The notes beneath the pieces were generated by a model. That model saw nothing but the letters and a program-made list of their open reading frames with translations, ran no database searches and was not told where the DNA came from. DNA of 64,000 nt from Diphasiastrum complanatum (taxonomy: Eukaryota > Streptophyta > Lycopodiopsida > Lycopodiales > Lycopodiaceae): the NCBI GenBank assembly GCA_029204225.1, contig CM055092.1, positions 72,180,308 to 72,244,307 on the forward strand, in the 5' to 3' direction. A program made the translations under genes and the position numbers. Shown piece after piece: positions 50,335 to 61,910 of the stretch. Each line of letters opens with the position of its first letter. The stretch's first letter is position 1.

Positions 50335-50429
<95 letters not shown>

Positions 50430-52888
50430 CTAAAGATGCTGCAACTTCGTTAGGTGGAAGGGACAAAATTTCTTCTCCATTTGGCAAGCGAGCCCCACAA
50501 ATCAGAAATTGCTTTATAGCATTTCCACCACGACCTTGTGCTCGAGCATCTCCTGCAGTCTAATGAAGTGGCGGAATTATATCCTGGCCCCTCCAAGTTT
50601 GAAAAATCGTAAAATCTTCTCAACTGAACTTTTATTAACAAAGTTGAAAAAACTTTTCTTGCAAGCTCCACCATCCATCGAGTTATTTCACATATTCAAA
50701 AGGAATTAGTTATTCAAAACCAAACAACTGTGGGCATATGAAGGTAAGAATTAGACTCTTGATTTAGAAAAAAATTTCTACAGCAAGTCATTTCATAAAA
50801 TCATAAGAAGCATTCAGGAGAAGCTGCAATCCAATAAGTGGAATAATTTGACCAAACCAAACACAAATACAAGAAAGTAGACATAGACGAGGTAGGGTAG
50901 TCCCATACCAAACATCGAAGAGGTAACACCTTGCAAAGCTGCCGCATGACTTGCCTACGCTTCTGTGAAACCTCTGCAGCAACTGCTGTCTGAGAAGTAC
51001 AAATATGCGAAACTCACAAGCGAACAAATGTATGAGGAACAACAAGTGAAAATTGTTCACAAATTCACATGTTTATTAAGCTACCAGTGCAAACTCCACA
51101 GAGAAAGTAGATTGCAAGAATAAATGCATTCTCTTATCCTTGAACAAAAGTTTTCTGGGGACTTTTGACTTATCTTCTGATAAAACAATGAGATAGTTCA
51201 GATGCATATCAGGAATGAGCACATTAGTCAAAAACATGCAAGCATATTGTAGGTTTGACTAACATGATGAAGCCTTTGTGCACGAATGAGATCAGGATAA
51301 AACTGCCCCAGTTGCTGAGTCTTCTTTCTGGTAAGCTGAACACAAAGTTCCAAAGTTCAATCAAGTCCCATGGTGGAATGGAAGGCTTTTAAAGAGTTGA
51401 ATGCATGCACTTCCAAATATCACTGCATGGGCTTGTGGAGTATAATAAGTTCAGGAAATCAACAGATACTCAACAACAATGAAAAAATGCCCATCCACAA
51501 AAGGAGCAAACAAATGGAGAGCTTAAGCATGGCAAAGAGCTTAAGCAAGCATGAGATATGCCAAAGAGAAAACCTGATCAGAAGCAGATGCAAGCAACTT
51601 TGTACAATTTTCGAGACTGATTTGCATCTGCTCTTGCCTGGATTTACCTGAAATAGGCAACCTTGAAATCTTCAATTTTTTCCATCAACATTCAGACAAC
51701 AGTTCTGGCACAGTACAATTTGTTTTTGATTAGCAACAATACATCACAGTTTACATTTCCATTGAGTTTAGATATAGCTACGAGAGACTACCGTATAACC
51801 AAAGTCAATACACATGGTAGCATTTTAAATTATTGCTCGACTAGCAGCAAATTTTTAGCTCGCTATGTTGATTGGGACCAACCTTTCACAATCTTTTCCT
51901 TTCCAGCCAATAGGCAATCTTGAAGTTTTGAAATGTGTTCTGCATGTTCTAATCTCCAATGATGTTGCTCATCTGCTTCACGCTGACAAAAACCAAGACC
52001 CAACATGGACGCTTCGAGCTTAAACACAGAAATGTTTCTTTGAATCCCAATTCTATGACCATCTCTAGAAGGTGTAATTTGATTACTGATGTGAAAATTT
52101 CTAGACTTAGCTCTTAATGATGTTTCTTTTTCTGAAGCCAAGCAATATAAATCAAGAAAATTCAACACTAGTAGTTTGTATTGATCATAAATGCCTGCAA
52201 CTCAACTAAAAAAATTATTCATCTGACTACCATGAAAGTAATCTTTACTATCTCTTCCCTTAGCATCAGCTGATAACCAAGGTCAATGATGACCGTTAAA
52301 AGTCTAAAACTACATGATCGAGAAGTTTAAGACACCATAGCTCTCAACCAAGTACATAACTTGCACAGATGAATGTAATTGAGGTGCTGAAATCTCTATG
52401 CATATGTGCTTCGCTGAGTTTGTAATTCTTTGAAGTGGCATTGAATTGGGATCCAAATCAAAAAATGATTTGGTCCAACTAGAAATCAAAGAATTGTAAA
52501 GAAAAATAACAAAAATTTGATTCGAATCGGATAGAACCTTCACTGAATCGATGCCAGACCTCTCCTACATCTGATCTATGTTGAATTATGTTACCAGCTA
52601 GAGCCATGCTATGCTGAGATCTACTCGTCAAATAACCTCCTACCTATTTTTCTCTTTTCCTACACTCTACTATTCAGGAATAAGCAAACTAACAAGTACC
52701 CCTCATAATAGAGCAGTCACAGTCGATCTCTATCAAATGAGCATGTCCTGAAAGCAAAATAAGTGCAGATGGTGAAAATTGGAGACTTTTCTGGGGATAC
52801 CTTAGCTTTCAGCAGCAAGTTCAAATGGGAACGCAGTGCTTCACAGTCTTGAGACAAGCGCTTCAGCAATTTGTAGTTCTCTATCAGC
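45731..52888 (-). CDS. ATG14: ATG14/VPS38 (UVRAG-family) autophagy PI3K-complex subunit, first exon(s) missing
   Basis: Eleven exons with matching phases: 52888-52801, 51982-51883, 51647-51574, 51335-51264, 50989-50914, 50549-50429, 48276-48204, 48113-48052, 47390-47043, 46293-46185 and 45937-45731, together about 442 codons. In this family the protein recruits VPS34 PI3-kinase via VPS30/ATG6 to make PI3P for autophagy and endosomal sorting. The N-terminal half is coiled coil (ENYKLLKRLSQDCEAL; LTRKKTQQLGQFYPDL; SQKRRQVMRQLCKVLPLR). Then come FLICGARLPNGEE, AASLG joined to YMVHLVNLAARYM, and SSSRIWQQNSYWDARP. The C-terminus reads DGWDLVEHPTLPPPP and EDVEHWTRAMF. From memory of plant homologues it fits ATG14 best, but VPS38 is not excluded. 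The N-terminal cysteine-rich exon was not found. The 50914 donor is the least certain junction. Confidence 0.8.
46294..47042 (-). other. Intron between exons 9 and 10 of the ATG14-like gene
   Basis: 749-bp intron, donor GTTGGTAC and acceptor TGTATCAG, with phase 2 on both sides. If exon 9 is not spliced at 47043 the frame ends at a stop 58 bp further on, which explains why an unspliced reading looks like a shorter protein ending DHLIS. Confidence 0.7.
49700..49800 (+). mobile_element. Possible tRNA-derived SINE fragment
   Basis: Box A-like TTGGTCAAGCAGTTGAGC (about 49711-49728) and box B-like GGTTCAAGTCT (49752-49762) are spaced like a tRNA head within an intron of the ATG14-like gene, on the opposite strand. 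I did not find target-site duplications or a clear tail, so it may be an old fragment. Confidence 0.5.
50338..50427. repeat. GA microsatellite touching a splice donor
   Basis: About 90 bp of GA (CT on the gene's strand), starting within two bases of the exon 6/intron boundary of the minus-strand ATG14-like gene. Confidence 0.95.
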
Positions 52889-55507
52889 CTACAAGAAACA
52901 TGAAGGTAGGACAAAATAAATGGCAACATCTTACTCATGTCTGTGGACTTTACTGATAATTTCTCAGATTTATCACTGACAGCTGGCCAGAATAATCAAG
53001 AAAGACCTCCTGGGTGTCCACAACAAATTAAAAACAAATTGCAAGGATGAACAATATGAAACAATACCAAAATTACATACTAACATTAATATTTATACAA
53101 CTAGCAAATGATCTTCCTCAGAATCAAGAAATATCCAAAGTTTCCAAATGTCAAAAGCAACTCAAGAACTATAATAAGGCAACATGATAAGTGAAACAGA
53201 CCAGATAACGTGTCCAAAGCAAGATACCCTTATTGATACACAATTTCAAATGATTTATTTTGATAATAGCTCACCCGCTTACCACGATATTATATGTCAG
53301 AGCTGCTAATCGACTAACCTTTGTGAACTTGATGAACAAAAATGCGAATCTAATTGTATCTCTTTTGCAACGTTGTTTGTCTTGATTGAAATTTAGTGAT
53401 GTCCTTCCTTTTGAATATATGTTGAAGATAAGCTTTATATTTATTTCGAACTAGTATCCAGGTAATGTTTCCACCCGGTTCAGAATCGACCTTTTCAGAA
53501 TCGGATGAATCGGCATAAATCGTGGTTCTGAACCGGGTCCCTTCCAAAAGAATCGGAAAGAATAGGCAATTTTTTTTTTTGTTGCATTTTATAGATATAA
53601 TGGTAAAAAATATCTAATGTAATATGTATAATGTCTACAATGTGTCTAAAATCTTACAGATGTTAGATTGCTATTGAAAACATACATTTCAAAGTTTGTT
53701 GCTGGTAGAAAGCTGAAGCCTGAAATATATTACAGATCTATGTTCATAGAATCACAAGTGCACATGACAATGTGGAATGGACACATTCAATGTTTCACTG
53801 AAACGTGTTTCATTCAATGAAACTCCATTTCAAAAAGTCGGTTTCAAATGGACCATTAGAAATGGAGTTTAAAATCAGAGGGGCAAAAAAACAAGAACTC
53901 CTAATGTGTGTGTGTGTGTGTGTGAAAGTTTGGCATATACAACTCTAGTTAGAACTCAGTAGGAATAGTAGAATTATGAATACCTTGTGCAAGTGCATTG
54001 TGTGGTGTATCTCAATGTCTCATTGAGTCCTTGGTCATCTAAATGTGTCGATTACCAATTGTTTAAACTGACATTTTATAGAGCCATAATCCTGTCTAGA
54101 CACTTAAACAATACTTGGTTTTCCTTTAACATAAGGCTAGGAATAAAACGAAGGCTGAAGCAAAACAAAAAAAGCCTAATTTCTAAAAACGTCTCGCCGT
54201 TTCTTTCCCGACAAAGCCGATTCTTTCTTGTATCAAATGTTTTCAAATGCATTGCATAAAGGCTTGTCGTCCACGAAACATTGGGTCACACATTTCAACC
54301 TTCAAAAACTAGATTGCATGCTCCAACTTCGACTAACATTGTAATTTATGATTTATTCATGACCCATCATCAAACATCCATCACACAATATACGAGGTAA
54401 ACATTTGAATACAAATTAGAACATTGGAAAGCCAAAACAAAGAATTGTTAATGTCACAATCAAAGAATCGTTCAAAATCAAAGTATTCGTGCATTGCTAT
54501 AAGCTATATAAGATGGCTCAAGTGTGAGCTAAAGAAACATGAATTGAGATAGTACTCAATAGATGGCAATCTATCTTTGCATTTGGTCTCTACCCTAAAA
54601 AGGAGAATTTAGGTTGGCCTACATCATAAATGACCTACAGAAGTCAAGAGCTTTGTAGAATAGGTCAAACTCTTAAAATATGACTACTAACAAAATTAAG
54701 AAATTAAGCTCAAATCTTAAATTAACATAGAATGGATGCACGGAAACCTATCTAGGGCAGATTCATTTTGTGCTTGGAAGAATTAACTATTATCAAAAAT
54801 CTATTCCATGGACTAACTCCGATCAAGAATCTAACTCCTAATTTGGAGGGTGCAAGGCCCAATTTATTTGAGAGTGAGAAAATTGGATGTTAGAAACCCT
54901 CTCTTTTCTCAAGATCTTTGCAAGGGGGAAATCTTATTATTTTGTTGTGAGCTTTTTGCTTAGTGTTGCCTCTGAATGCTTGACCCCTAGAGCTAGATAA
55001 CGCTCACTTTTGCATGTGACTATGGTCAAGTCATAATCTAGCCTTTTATTGTTATGTCTATATAGTTCTAACCATAGTTGCAGCGAAATGCGTTTTTGGG
55101 CAAACACGTATCTAAAACCGCGTTTCTCATAAACGTGTTTCTGAAGCCAAAACGTGCTAAATTATTATTATTATTATTTTTTTTTTTTTTGGGAAAATAG
55201 CTTATGGCCGAATTTTTTTTAGGGGAGCAATGGTCAAACCAGCGTTTTGCCTCCCATAAGTGTAGTAGATAGGGCACAAACATATCTTATTTTCAGTAGC
55301 TATTTGGTTGTTATTTGCTTTGGTTCTCAGTAATTGTTAATGCTACAGTTTGGGCTATCAACTCTATGGATGATGATCACTTTTGCAATCATTTCATTGG
55401 AGATGTGAGCGCAATGTGCATACAGTTGGGGGCATAAATATTGGGCCCTTATTGGCGCGCATTTGGACCCCCATTTTTATCTACGGGGGGTGCAGGGGGG
55501 GCAGCGT
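52889..55507. other. Probable first intron of the ATG14-like gene, no exon found
   Basis: AT-rich sequence upstream of the first visible exon. I looked on the minus strand for a cysteine-rich N-terminal exon ending in phase 2 and found none. It holds a 13-bp perfect inverted repeat (53473-53485 and 53526-53538), a short TG run (about 53906-53924), an ATT/T-rich run near 55160, and a G-rich stretch at about 55484-55502 just before copia E. Confidence 0.45.
53473..53538. repeat. Perfect 13-bp inverted repeat
   Basis: ACCCGGTTCAGAA at 53473-53485 is inverted as TTCTGAACCGGGT at 53526-53538 with a 40-base loop. It could be a hairpin or the core of a small inverted-repeat element. Confidence 0.6.
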
Positions 55508-55925
55508 TGTTAGGAATTAATGTTTATATGATACCCCTTAATGATGGTTTGGCCATTCCTACGTGCTATTATAGGGGCCATTCTATTTATAGTAGATTCA
55601 TTTTTTAAGCTTATGCATGTAGGTGGGCGCACTACGACTAAATTAGGATCTATTTAGTACTTAGAAATTCATCTTGGGACTTTACCCAATATAGGTAGTG
55701 ATTATAGCAATTAGCTTTTGCTCTTTTGCTATTTGCTTTAAGCTCTTGGCTTTTCTCATTGATTAGAGAAACTATTTAAGTAGGCTGGCGCCCCACCACA
55801 ATCATTCCAATATGCTAGAGCATTGCTCAATTCTTCTATGATCTGAATTCTCTCTGTGCTTGGTTTTGTGTGAGTGCTTGTAGGACTAGTAACTCCATCT
55901 AGAATTTGTATCACAAATTCTGACA
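55508..55925 (+). repeat. 5' LTR of copia E
   Basis: 418 bp, starting TGTTAGGAATT and ending AATTCTGACA, directly followed by TGGTATCACAGC. A TATA-like CTATTTAAGTAG lies near 55773. A G-rich run precedes it outside the element. Confidence 0.75.
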
Positions 55926-55937
55926 TGGTATCACAGC
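55926..55937 (+). other. Primer-binding site of copia E
   Basis: TGGTATCACAGC, the Met-tRNA type site with one change relative to TGGTATCAGAGC. Confidence 0.8.
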
Positions 55938-56149
55938 AGGCTCTTTAGTGAGAGAGAGAGAGATTGTCTGCAGGTGTGAAATCAGATTGAAGAAGTGGAT
56001 CGCTAGCTGTAGCTGTGTGTTGGATCACTAGTTGCATGATTAGTTTGTTGGAATCAAACTTGGTGGATCGCTGTAAAAGAGGCAGTCATCACTGGTGAAA
56101 AAAGAGCAGGAGCAAAGCCATCGCTCGAGAACAAGAGAAATTTCAGTAG

Positions 56150-56330
56150 GTTGCAGCTGGACAGGTTGCTGCAGGACAGATCGTTGCTGGACAGGTTGCT
56201 GCAGGACAGATCGCTTGCTGAACAGGTCACTGCTGGACAGGTTACTGCTGGACAGATCGCTACTGAGACAGGTTGCTGCCGGACAGGTTGTTGCTGGACA
56301 GATAGCTACTGAGGTAGGTTGCTGAAAGAT
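56150..56330. repeat. 15-bp minisatellite in copia E leader
   Basis: About eleven imperfect units of the form GCTGGACAGGTTGCT alternating with GCAGGACAGATCGCT, so a 30-bp higher-order pair. Because the unit is a multiple of three without stops, frames remain open on both strands (56095-56325 plus, 56333-56040 minus). These are not taken as genes. Confidence 0.8.
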
Positions 56331-56442
56331 CAAATTCAGATCTATTTCAGATCTGTTCGCTACACTACTGATTTCTAAAGGAAATCTTGATTAAATTTGA
56401 AGAGATTGATTGCTGAAAAAACAAGCTATAAAGATCAGTATA

Positions 56443-59400
56443 ATGGCAGGGTTAAACGATGCTATGTTGCCGGAATCTAGCAAGCTGGATGGAACGAACT
56501 ACAGTATATGGAAGTTCAAGATGCAAAATATTCTCCAGGATCGAGAATATTGGGAGATCGTCACAGGTGTTGAGATACCTCCTATCACTGACAGAGAGTT
56601 GCGGGAGTATCAGAGACGTAGAAGAAAAGCTCATCATATCATCAACTTGTCAGTTAGAGATATGATTATACCTCATATTAGAGATGCTGTTGGAACCAAA
56701 GGAGGCTTGGGATTGAAAATGGGTACATGTGAATCAGTAACAGACTACTTTACTCGGGTGAAAGATCTGAGAGAACAACTTATTGCAGTTGGAGAAAGTG
56801 TTCAAGATTCAGTGTTGGTATCCATTGTACTTAATAGTCTACCTTTGGCCTATCAGAACTTTGTAATGATGCTATCGTTAAGAGAAACGAGGCCTTCTTT
56901 CGACGAGCTAAATGTCATCTTATTACAGGAAAAAATGAGACGACAAAATATTGTCAACAGGGATGATTTCAAGGAACATTTACTCCTGGCAAAGAAGCAA
57001 GAGCAAAGTTCCAAGAAGGGTGGCAATTTGCAAAGGGAAGAAGAAGAAGAAGAAGCAACAAGATATGGAGGGGAATCAATCAAATCGATCAGAAGATGGA
57101 AAGAAAGTGGTTCGAAAAGAAAACTGCTTTATTTGCGGAAAATCAGGACATTATGCAAAGAAGTGCTGGCACAACAAGTTCAAGAAAAAGCAGGACGGGA
57201 ATTTTGTTGAAGAAGAAGAAACATCTAATGCAAAGTTGAATGCTTTGGATCTTGAAGACTATGAGTTGTTTTCGGCATCAACATCTTCTAGTGGTGGCTT
57301 CTCGAAGGAAGACTATTGATTTATTGATTCAGGAGCTTCGAAGCATATGACACCTAGGCGAGAGTGGCTATCTAATTTTCAAAAATTAGATGATGGGTCA
57401 AATGTGAAGTTGGGAGACAACTACGCATATGATATAAAAGGAGTTAAAAATATACAAGTTCAACTACCTTCACGGAAGATTGGAAACATAAAGGATGTGC
57501 TTTATGTACCAGGAATCAAGAAAAACTTACTCTCAGTATCAGCTATTGCTACACTTGGTGGTGCAGTATGATGAAGAGTGGTGTCTCATCAAGAAGAAAA
57601 ATAATGAAGCAGTAGCTGAGGGCATACTTGCAGGGCGGTTGTACAAACTTCAGGCTCAGGTAGTGGATCATCATGCAAATGTTGCGGATATTGGATCAGT
57701 AAGTAATATGGCACGAAAGGTTTGGACATTTGAATTACAAGAGCAAGTCTTGATGAAATACAACATGGTTACAGGTTAGCTCAAGTTGGTTCTGATCACA
57801 AGGTTTGTGAAGGCTGTGTCTAGGCAAGCCTCATATGAAGAAATTTTCACCTAGTACATTCAAGGCGAAAAATGTTAGAACTTGTTCATACAAATTTATG
57901 TGGTCCTATGAGGACTCAATCTTGTGGGGGAGCAAGTTACTTCATGGTGTTTGTGGATGACTATTCTAGGAAGACATGGATCTATCTTCTGAAGAATAAG
58001 GGTGAAGATGTCAAGTATTTCACATGGTTTAAGACACGGGTGGAGAAAGAAACAGATAGACAAATCAAGATACTCCGCTCGGACAAGGGGGAGAGTATCT
58101 TTCTACGGAATTTCAAGTGTTTTGCAAGGATCATAAAGAGACAATTTGCAAACACGGACACGCCTCAACAAAATGGAGTTGCGGAAAGACCGGTCTATAG
58201 TGGAAATTGCGAGGAGTATGCTCAAGAGTAAAAATCTTCCGAATATGTTTTGGGGTAAGCAGTAAGACGGTGGTTTATCTTTGAATCGAAGTGCTACAAA
58301 GGTTGTAGAAAATCGAACTCCAGAGGAAGCTTACACGGGTCGGAAGCCAGATGTAAGTGTTTGGTAGTATTGCTTATGTTCACATACCTAAGGATTCAAG
58401 GAGCAAATTGGATTCTAAGGCGACCAAGTGTTTATTCCTTGGATATGATAGTCAAGAGAAGGGATACAGGTTATACAACTTAGAAGGTAAGAAAATCATC
58501 ATAAGTAGGGATGCAGTCTTTGATGAGGAGGCAACTCATAAAGATAAAGAGATTACTTATGATAAGGATCAAGATGGAGGAATCCCTATATTATGTGACG
58601 AGTTATTACAAGAACCTGAATCGACACATGTATCGCCTACGCCAATCCAAGAACCTAGAGTGACTTTGGTTGAGAAAGGAGAGATCAAGTATATGGGATA
58701 CTTATTCACCTCCTACTTCACTAGGCAGGCAACATCCTACATCAGAAGCTAGAAGATTGCCTAGATGGTACTATGAAACTATCAAGGATAGTGTCATTAT
58801 GGAACAGGGAGAGTCCAGTACACATGGAACTAGGAGATCGGCTAGACTTGAAAAGCAACATGAAGATCAAGATCGACAGGAGGTTCATCATGAAGATGGG
58901 GATGTTCATTTTGCATATATGGCCACAGTATTAGAAACCAAGGATGCATCCACTTTCAAAGAGGCTGAAAAAGAGGATATTTGGAGGAAAGCTATGGATG
59001 AGGAGTACGACTCAATCATGAAGAACAAGACTTGCAGACTTGTTCAGTTTTCTACAGGTAAAAAGGCCATTGGATGCAAGTGGGTCTATAGAACTAAATA
59101 CAAATCAGATGGTTCTATAGATAAACATAAGGCAAGATTGGTGGCAAAAGGTTATGCTCAACAGGAAGGGATTGACTATGAGGAATTTTTTGCACCAGTT
59201 GCTAAGTCTATTACTATGAGGATTGTTTTATCATTGGCAGCTCAGTTTAGATGGGATATTCAACGGATGTAAAGAGTGCATTCCTGAATGGATTTCTAGA
59301 GGAAGAAGTCTACATGGAGCAACCAGAGGGATACATAGTAGCAGGACATGAAGACAAGGTTTGCAAATTGCAGTTTTGATCAGGGATGATCATATTGTAA

Positions 59401-60051
59401 TTGTAGTGATGTATGTGGATGATGTTGTTATTACAGGATCAGATCATAGTATGATTCAGGGAATCAAGAAAGATCTCTCATCAGAGTTTGACATGAAAGA
59501 TCTTGGTTCACTACAATTTTTTCTTGAAATTGAGGTATGGAGAGTAGCACAGGGGCTATTTATTTCTCAATCTAAGTATCCTCATGAACTTCTTGAAAAG
59601 TTCAATATGTCAGAATGCAAGCCTATTTCTACACCATATGATAGTGGATGTAAGCTTACTAAAGCTGAGGAAGATCAGGATGTAGATGAGACGTTATATA
59701 GAAAGCTTGTTGGAAGCTTAATCTATGTACGAGAACCGAGATTGCTTATGCTGTGAGTATGTTTAGTCAGTTTATGGATAAGCCTACGCAGATTCATTGG
59801 AAAGTTGCTAAGCGAATACTCAGATATATCTAGGGCACTTTGAGATTTGGTATTCTCTATGGTAGACAGGAAGTTGCAGGGATATGCGGCTGGAGATGCG
59901 GAAGACCGAAGATCTACTACAAGATATGTGTTTAGTCTTGGTTCTGGTGCTATCTCGTGGAGTTCAAAGAAGCAGCATACTATTGCATTATCATCTACAA
60001 AGGCAAAATATCGAGCTACTACAAGTGCAACATGTGAAGCAATATGGTTAC
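56443..60051 (+). pseudogene. Copia E gag-pol
   Basis: Gag starts MAGLNDAMLPESSKLDGTNY at 56443. It has an internal deletion between about residues 85 and 90, then a frameshift into the zinc knuckle CFICGKSGHYAKKC (about 57133). Protease FIDSGASKHMTP (57320-57355) follows an in-frame TGA. The pre-integrase is shortened. In integrase (57872-58231) the first catalytic Asp is Asn (VHTNLCGPM), while SDKGES and QQNGVAER remain. RT starts at about 58920 (KWVYRTKYKSDGSIDKHKARLVAKGYAQ), lacks the LYGLKQ block by deletion near 59375, and keeps YVDDVVITG (59415). RNase H shows [17 protein letters not shown] (about 59946). Many frameshifts. Confidence 0.88.
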
Positions 60052-60420
60052 TGTTATGGGCATTGGCAAACACAGGGATACATGCGGCTCGTTAGTCCCT
60101 AGGGGGCCGGCGGGGTGACACTCAGCCCCATAGTTCGGGATAATAACCCTTAGGTACTAGGATCTAGAGGGCTTGGTCTATATCCATAGGGAGTGCCACT
60201 AAGTGGAGGGCACCCTTAGTTACTAAGGGTGGGTCCCTAAAGTTAGGTAGGACCGCAATCCACTGGTAACTGTGCATGTGAGAGGAGTGCATGGCCTCCT
60301 GGAGGTTGGGCGCTGGTCCTATATGGTGGCCTGTGTATGTAGAGCCAGGTACAAGATAGTGAGTGGAGATCCAGAGTCACTCTTCCATTGTGGTGGACCT
60401 CTGTCCATTGTTCCTAATAG
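60052..60420 (+). repeat. 5' LTR of gypsy F (3' boundary uncertain)
   Basis: The left boundary is fixed by alignment to the 3' LTR at 63733. The right boundary is a guess from a primer-site-like TGGTAT-gatgtat-CAGAGC at 60421-60439, a Met-type site apparently split by 7 bases. The usual terminal CA is not visible there. Confidence 0.5.
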
Positions 60421-60439
60421 TGGTATGATGTATCAGAGC

Positions 60440-61270
60440 ATCGTTGGTCCTGTCTGGTGGGTCAACGATTTTCCTCCTACTAGCTGCCTTGCTGTCCTCC
60501 TTCTAGCGCTACCTTCTTCTCCTTCTTGTCTTTTCAGCGCTACCTTCTTCCTCCCTCAGCGCAAACAGAAAACGTTTTTTGGGTTCTGGTTTTTTGGAGA
60601 TACAAGCTACAATGGTGGGCGCTCAGATCTGCACTAGCATCTGTGTAGAAAAACGTGTTCATCACAAATCAAAATCAGTTTTGATCTTCTCCAAGTATCT
60701 GAGGGCGCCAGGACCTGATTTTTTGGAGCTGATAGTTGGGTATCCATTCGTGATTAGAATTGGATCAGAATTTGAGGATAAGTTCTGGAGGCTACTCGTT
60801 GGAGGGTGCAACAGATTTCACTCTGAAATCTATTACACTTTTCAAGATATTCACGATTCAATTCAGATTTTTGAGTTTTTGGCCAGAATCGACCTTCTGG
60901 AGTTCAAGAAGCTACAAATCCAAACGGTTGCGGATTTTCCAAAAGCTGGATTTGGGCAAACGAATATACAGTAGGGCGCTCTAGGAGGAACAGATCCCTC
61001 GTTGATTGGTGACCAGAATCAGCAATGGTGATTGTCCGGAAAAAAGTTTGATCAAAATTCCTGATTTTTCGAAAAAAAGTCGAGAATTGCCACGTCAAAT
61101 CTGCACACTGTTGCGGTCCAACCAGAGAAGCTTTCTCTCTCATTCTTTTGTTTTGCATGTCAGTGCATGTTACTACACACTTCTTGCATGTGTTAGTAAA
61201 TCGATTTTTGAAGCATGTTTAAACACTGTTGTGTCTATTCTGTTGTGCATGCTTAATTTTATAGACATGA
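60440..61270 (+). other. Gypsy F leader
   Basis: Untranslated leader between the LTR and gag. A 131-codon plus frame (60579-60974, overlapping in another frame at 60760-60984) shows no known motif. I treat it as leader and not as a gene. Confidence 0.4.
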
Positions 61271-61793
61271 GTCATACTCCAGTAGATGAACTTGAAGATA
61301 TAGTCATGTCTAGTCTGCCTCATGGAAGTTCTCCTGTAGAAAAGAGCCAGTAAGTTCCTCTTTTACCGCCTACTCAAGAACCCTCTCAAAATCCCTCCTT
61401 GCATGACGACATGCAGGATGAGACATGAATGAGGGGGATGAAAATGAAGAAATATCATTAAACCTTTTTGAGTTTAAGCAGTGGGTAGTAGAAACATATG
61501 ATCACCTTAAAAAATTAGAAGAGTTCGTTGAAGAGCAAGCCAATACTCAACAAGAAACTAATGAAAGGCTTTCCAGACTTGAAAGACTAGTACGTGATAG
61601 TGTTCAAAGCCTTGGTGCTTTAGAACAAGCTGTTTTAGCGCAGTATCGAGTGAATCCTGCTATCCACGGTAGTAGTCCTCCTGTCCCACCATCACCCCAT
61701 AAGGTAGTACCTAAGGATTTGCGCCTTCCCACCTTTGGAGGAGAAGAAAAAGACCGTAACCGAGATTCGGTTGTTGCCATTAGATGGGTTTGA
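61268..61793 (+). pseudogene. Gypsy F gag, N-terminal part only
   Basis: Frames 61006-61353 and 61425-61793. The latter has a heptad-like coiled coil (LKKLEEFVEEQANTQQETNERLSRLERLV) followed by VPKDLRLPTFGGEEK, which is the usual start of the gypsy gag capsid domain. The capsid core, zinc knuckle and protease are missing. Within about 120 bp the sequence passes into reverse transcriptase. Confidence 0.7.
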
Positions 61794-61910
61794 TAGATCA
61801 AATGATGGGTTTTCATTGGTTTGATCCATTGGAGTTGCTTGTGTGTTTCCTATTATGCAAATACAACAACAAGTTAATCTTTTGTTGAGAGAAGAGAGAG
61901 AGATGTAAGT

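Larger units (their letters stand above)
48277..50428 (-). other. Long intron between exons 6 and 7 of the ATG14-like gene
   Basis: 2152-bp intron. Its donor is GTCTCTCT, the first bases of a CT microsatellite, and its acceptor is TTTCAG. It also contains a SINE-like tRNA unit near 49700. A 63-codon minus frame inside it (50035-49844) has a hydrophobic stretch but does not fit the exon phases and was not accepted. Confidence 0.75.
55508..60051 (+). mobile_element. Copia E, interrupted on the right by gypsy F
   Basis: Plus-strand copia: 5' LTR 55508-55925, primer-binding site 55926-55937, leader with a 15-bp minisatellite, gag-pol to RNase H, then truncation at 60051 where gypsy F starts inside the RNase H coding sequence. 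There is no 3' LTR in the window, so the rest should lie beyond gypsy F to the right. Confidence 0.85.

Noticed and set aside
55484-55502. G-rich run before copia E as a polypurine tract
   Set aside because: A polypurine tract precedes a 3' LTR, but this LTR is followed by a primer-binding site and gag, so it is the 5' LTR. The G-run is flanking DNA.
56040-56333. Frames on both strands over the copia E leader
   Set aside because: Both result from the 15-bp minisatellite, whose unit is a multiple of three and lacks stops.
60579-60984. 131-codon and 74-codon frames in the gypsy F leader
   Set aside because: No motif, overlapping frames, and position between LTR and gag. Treated as leader.
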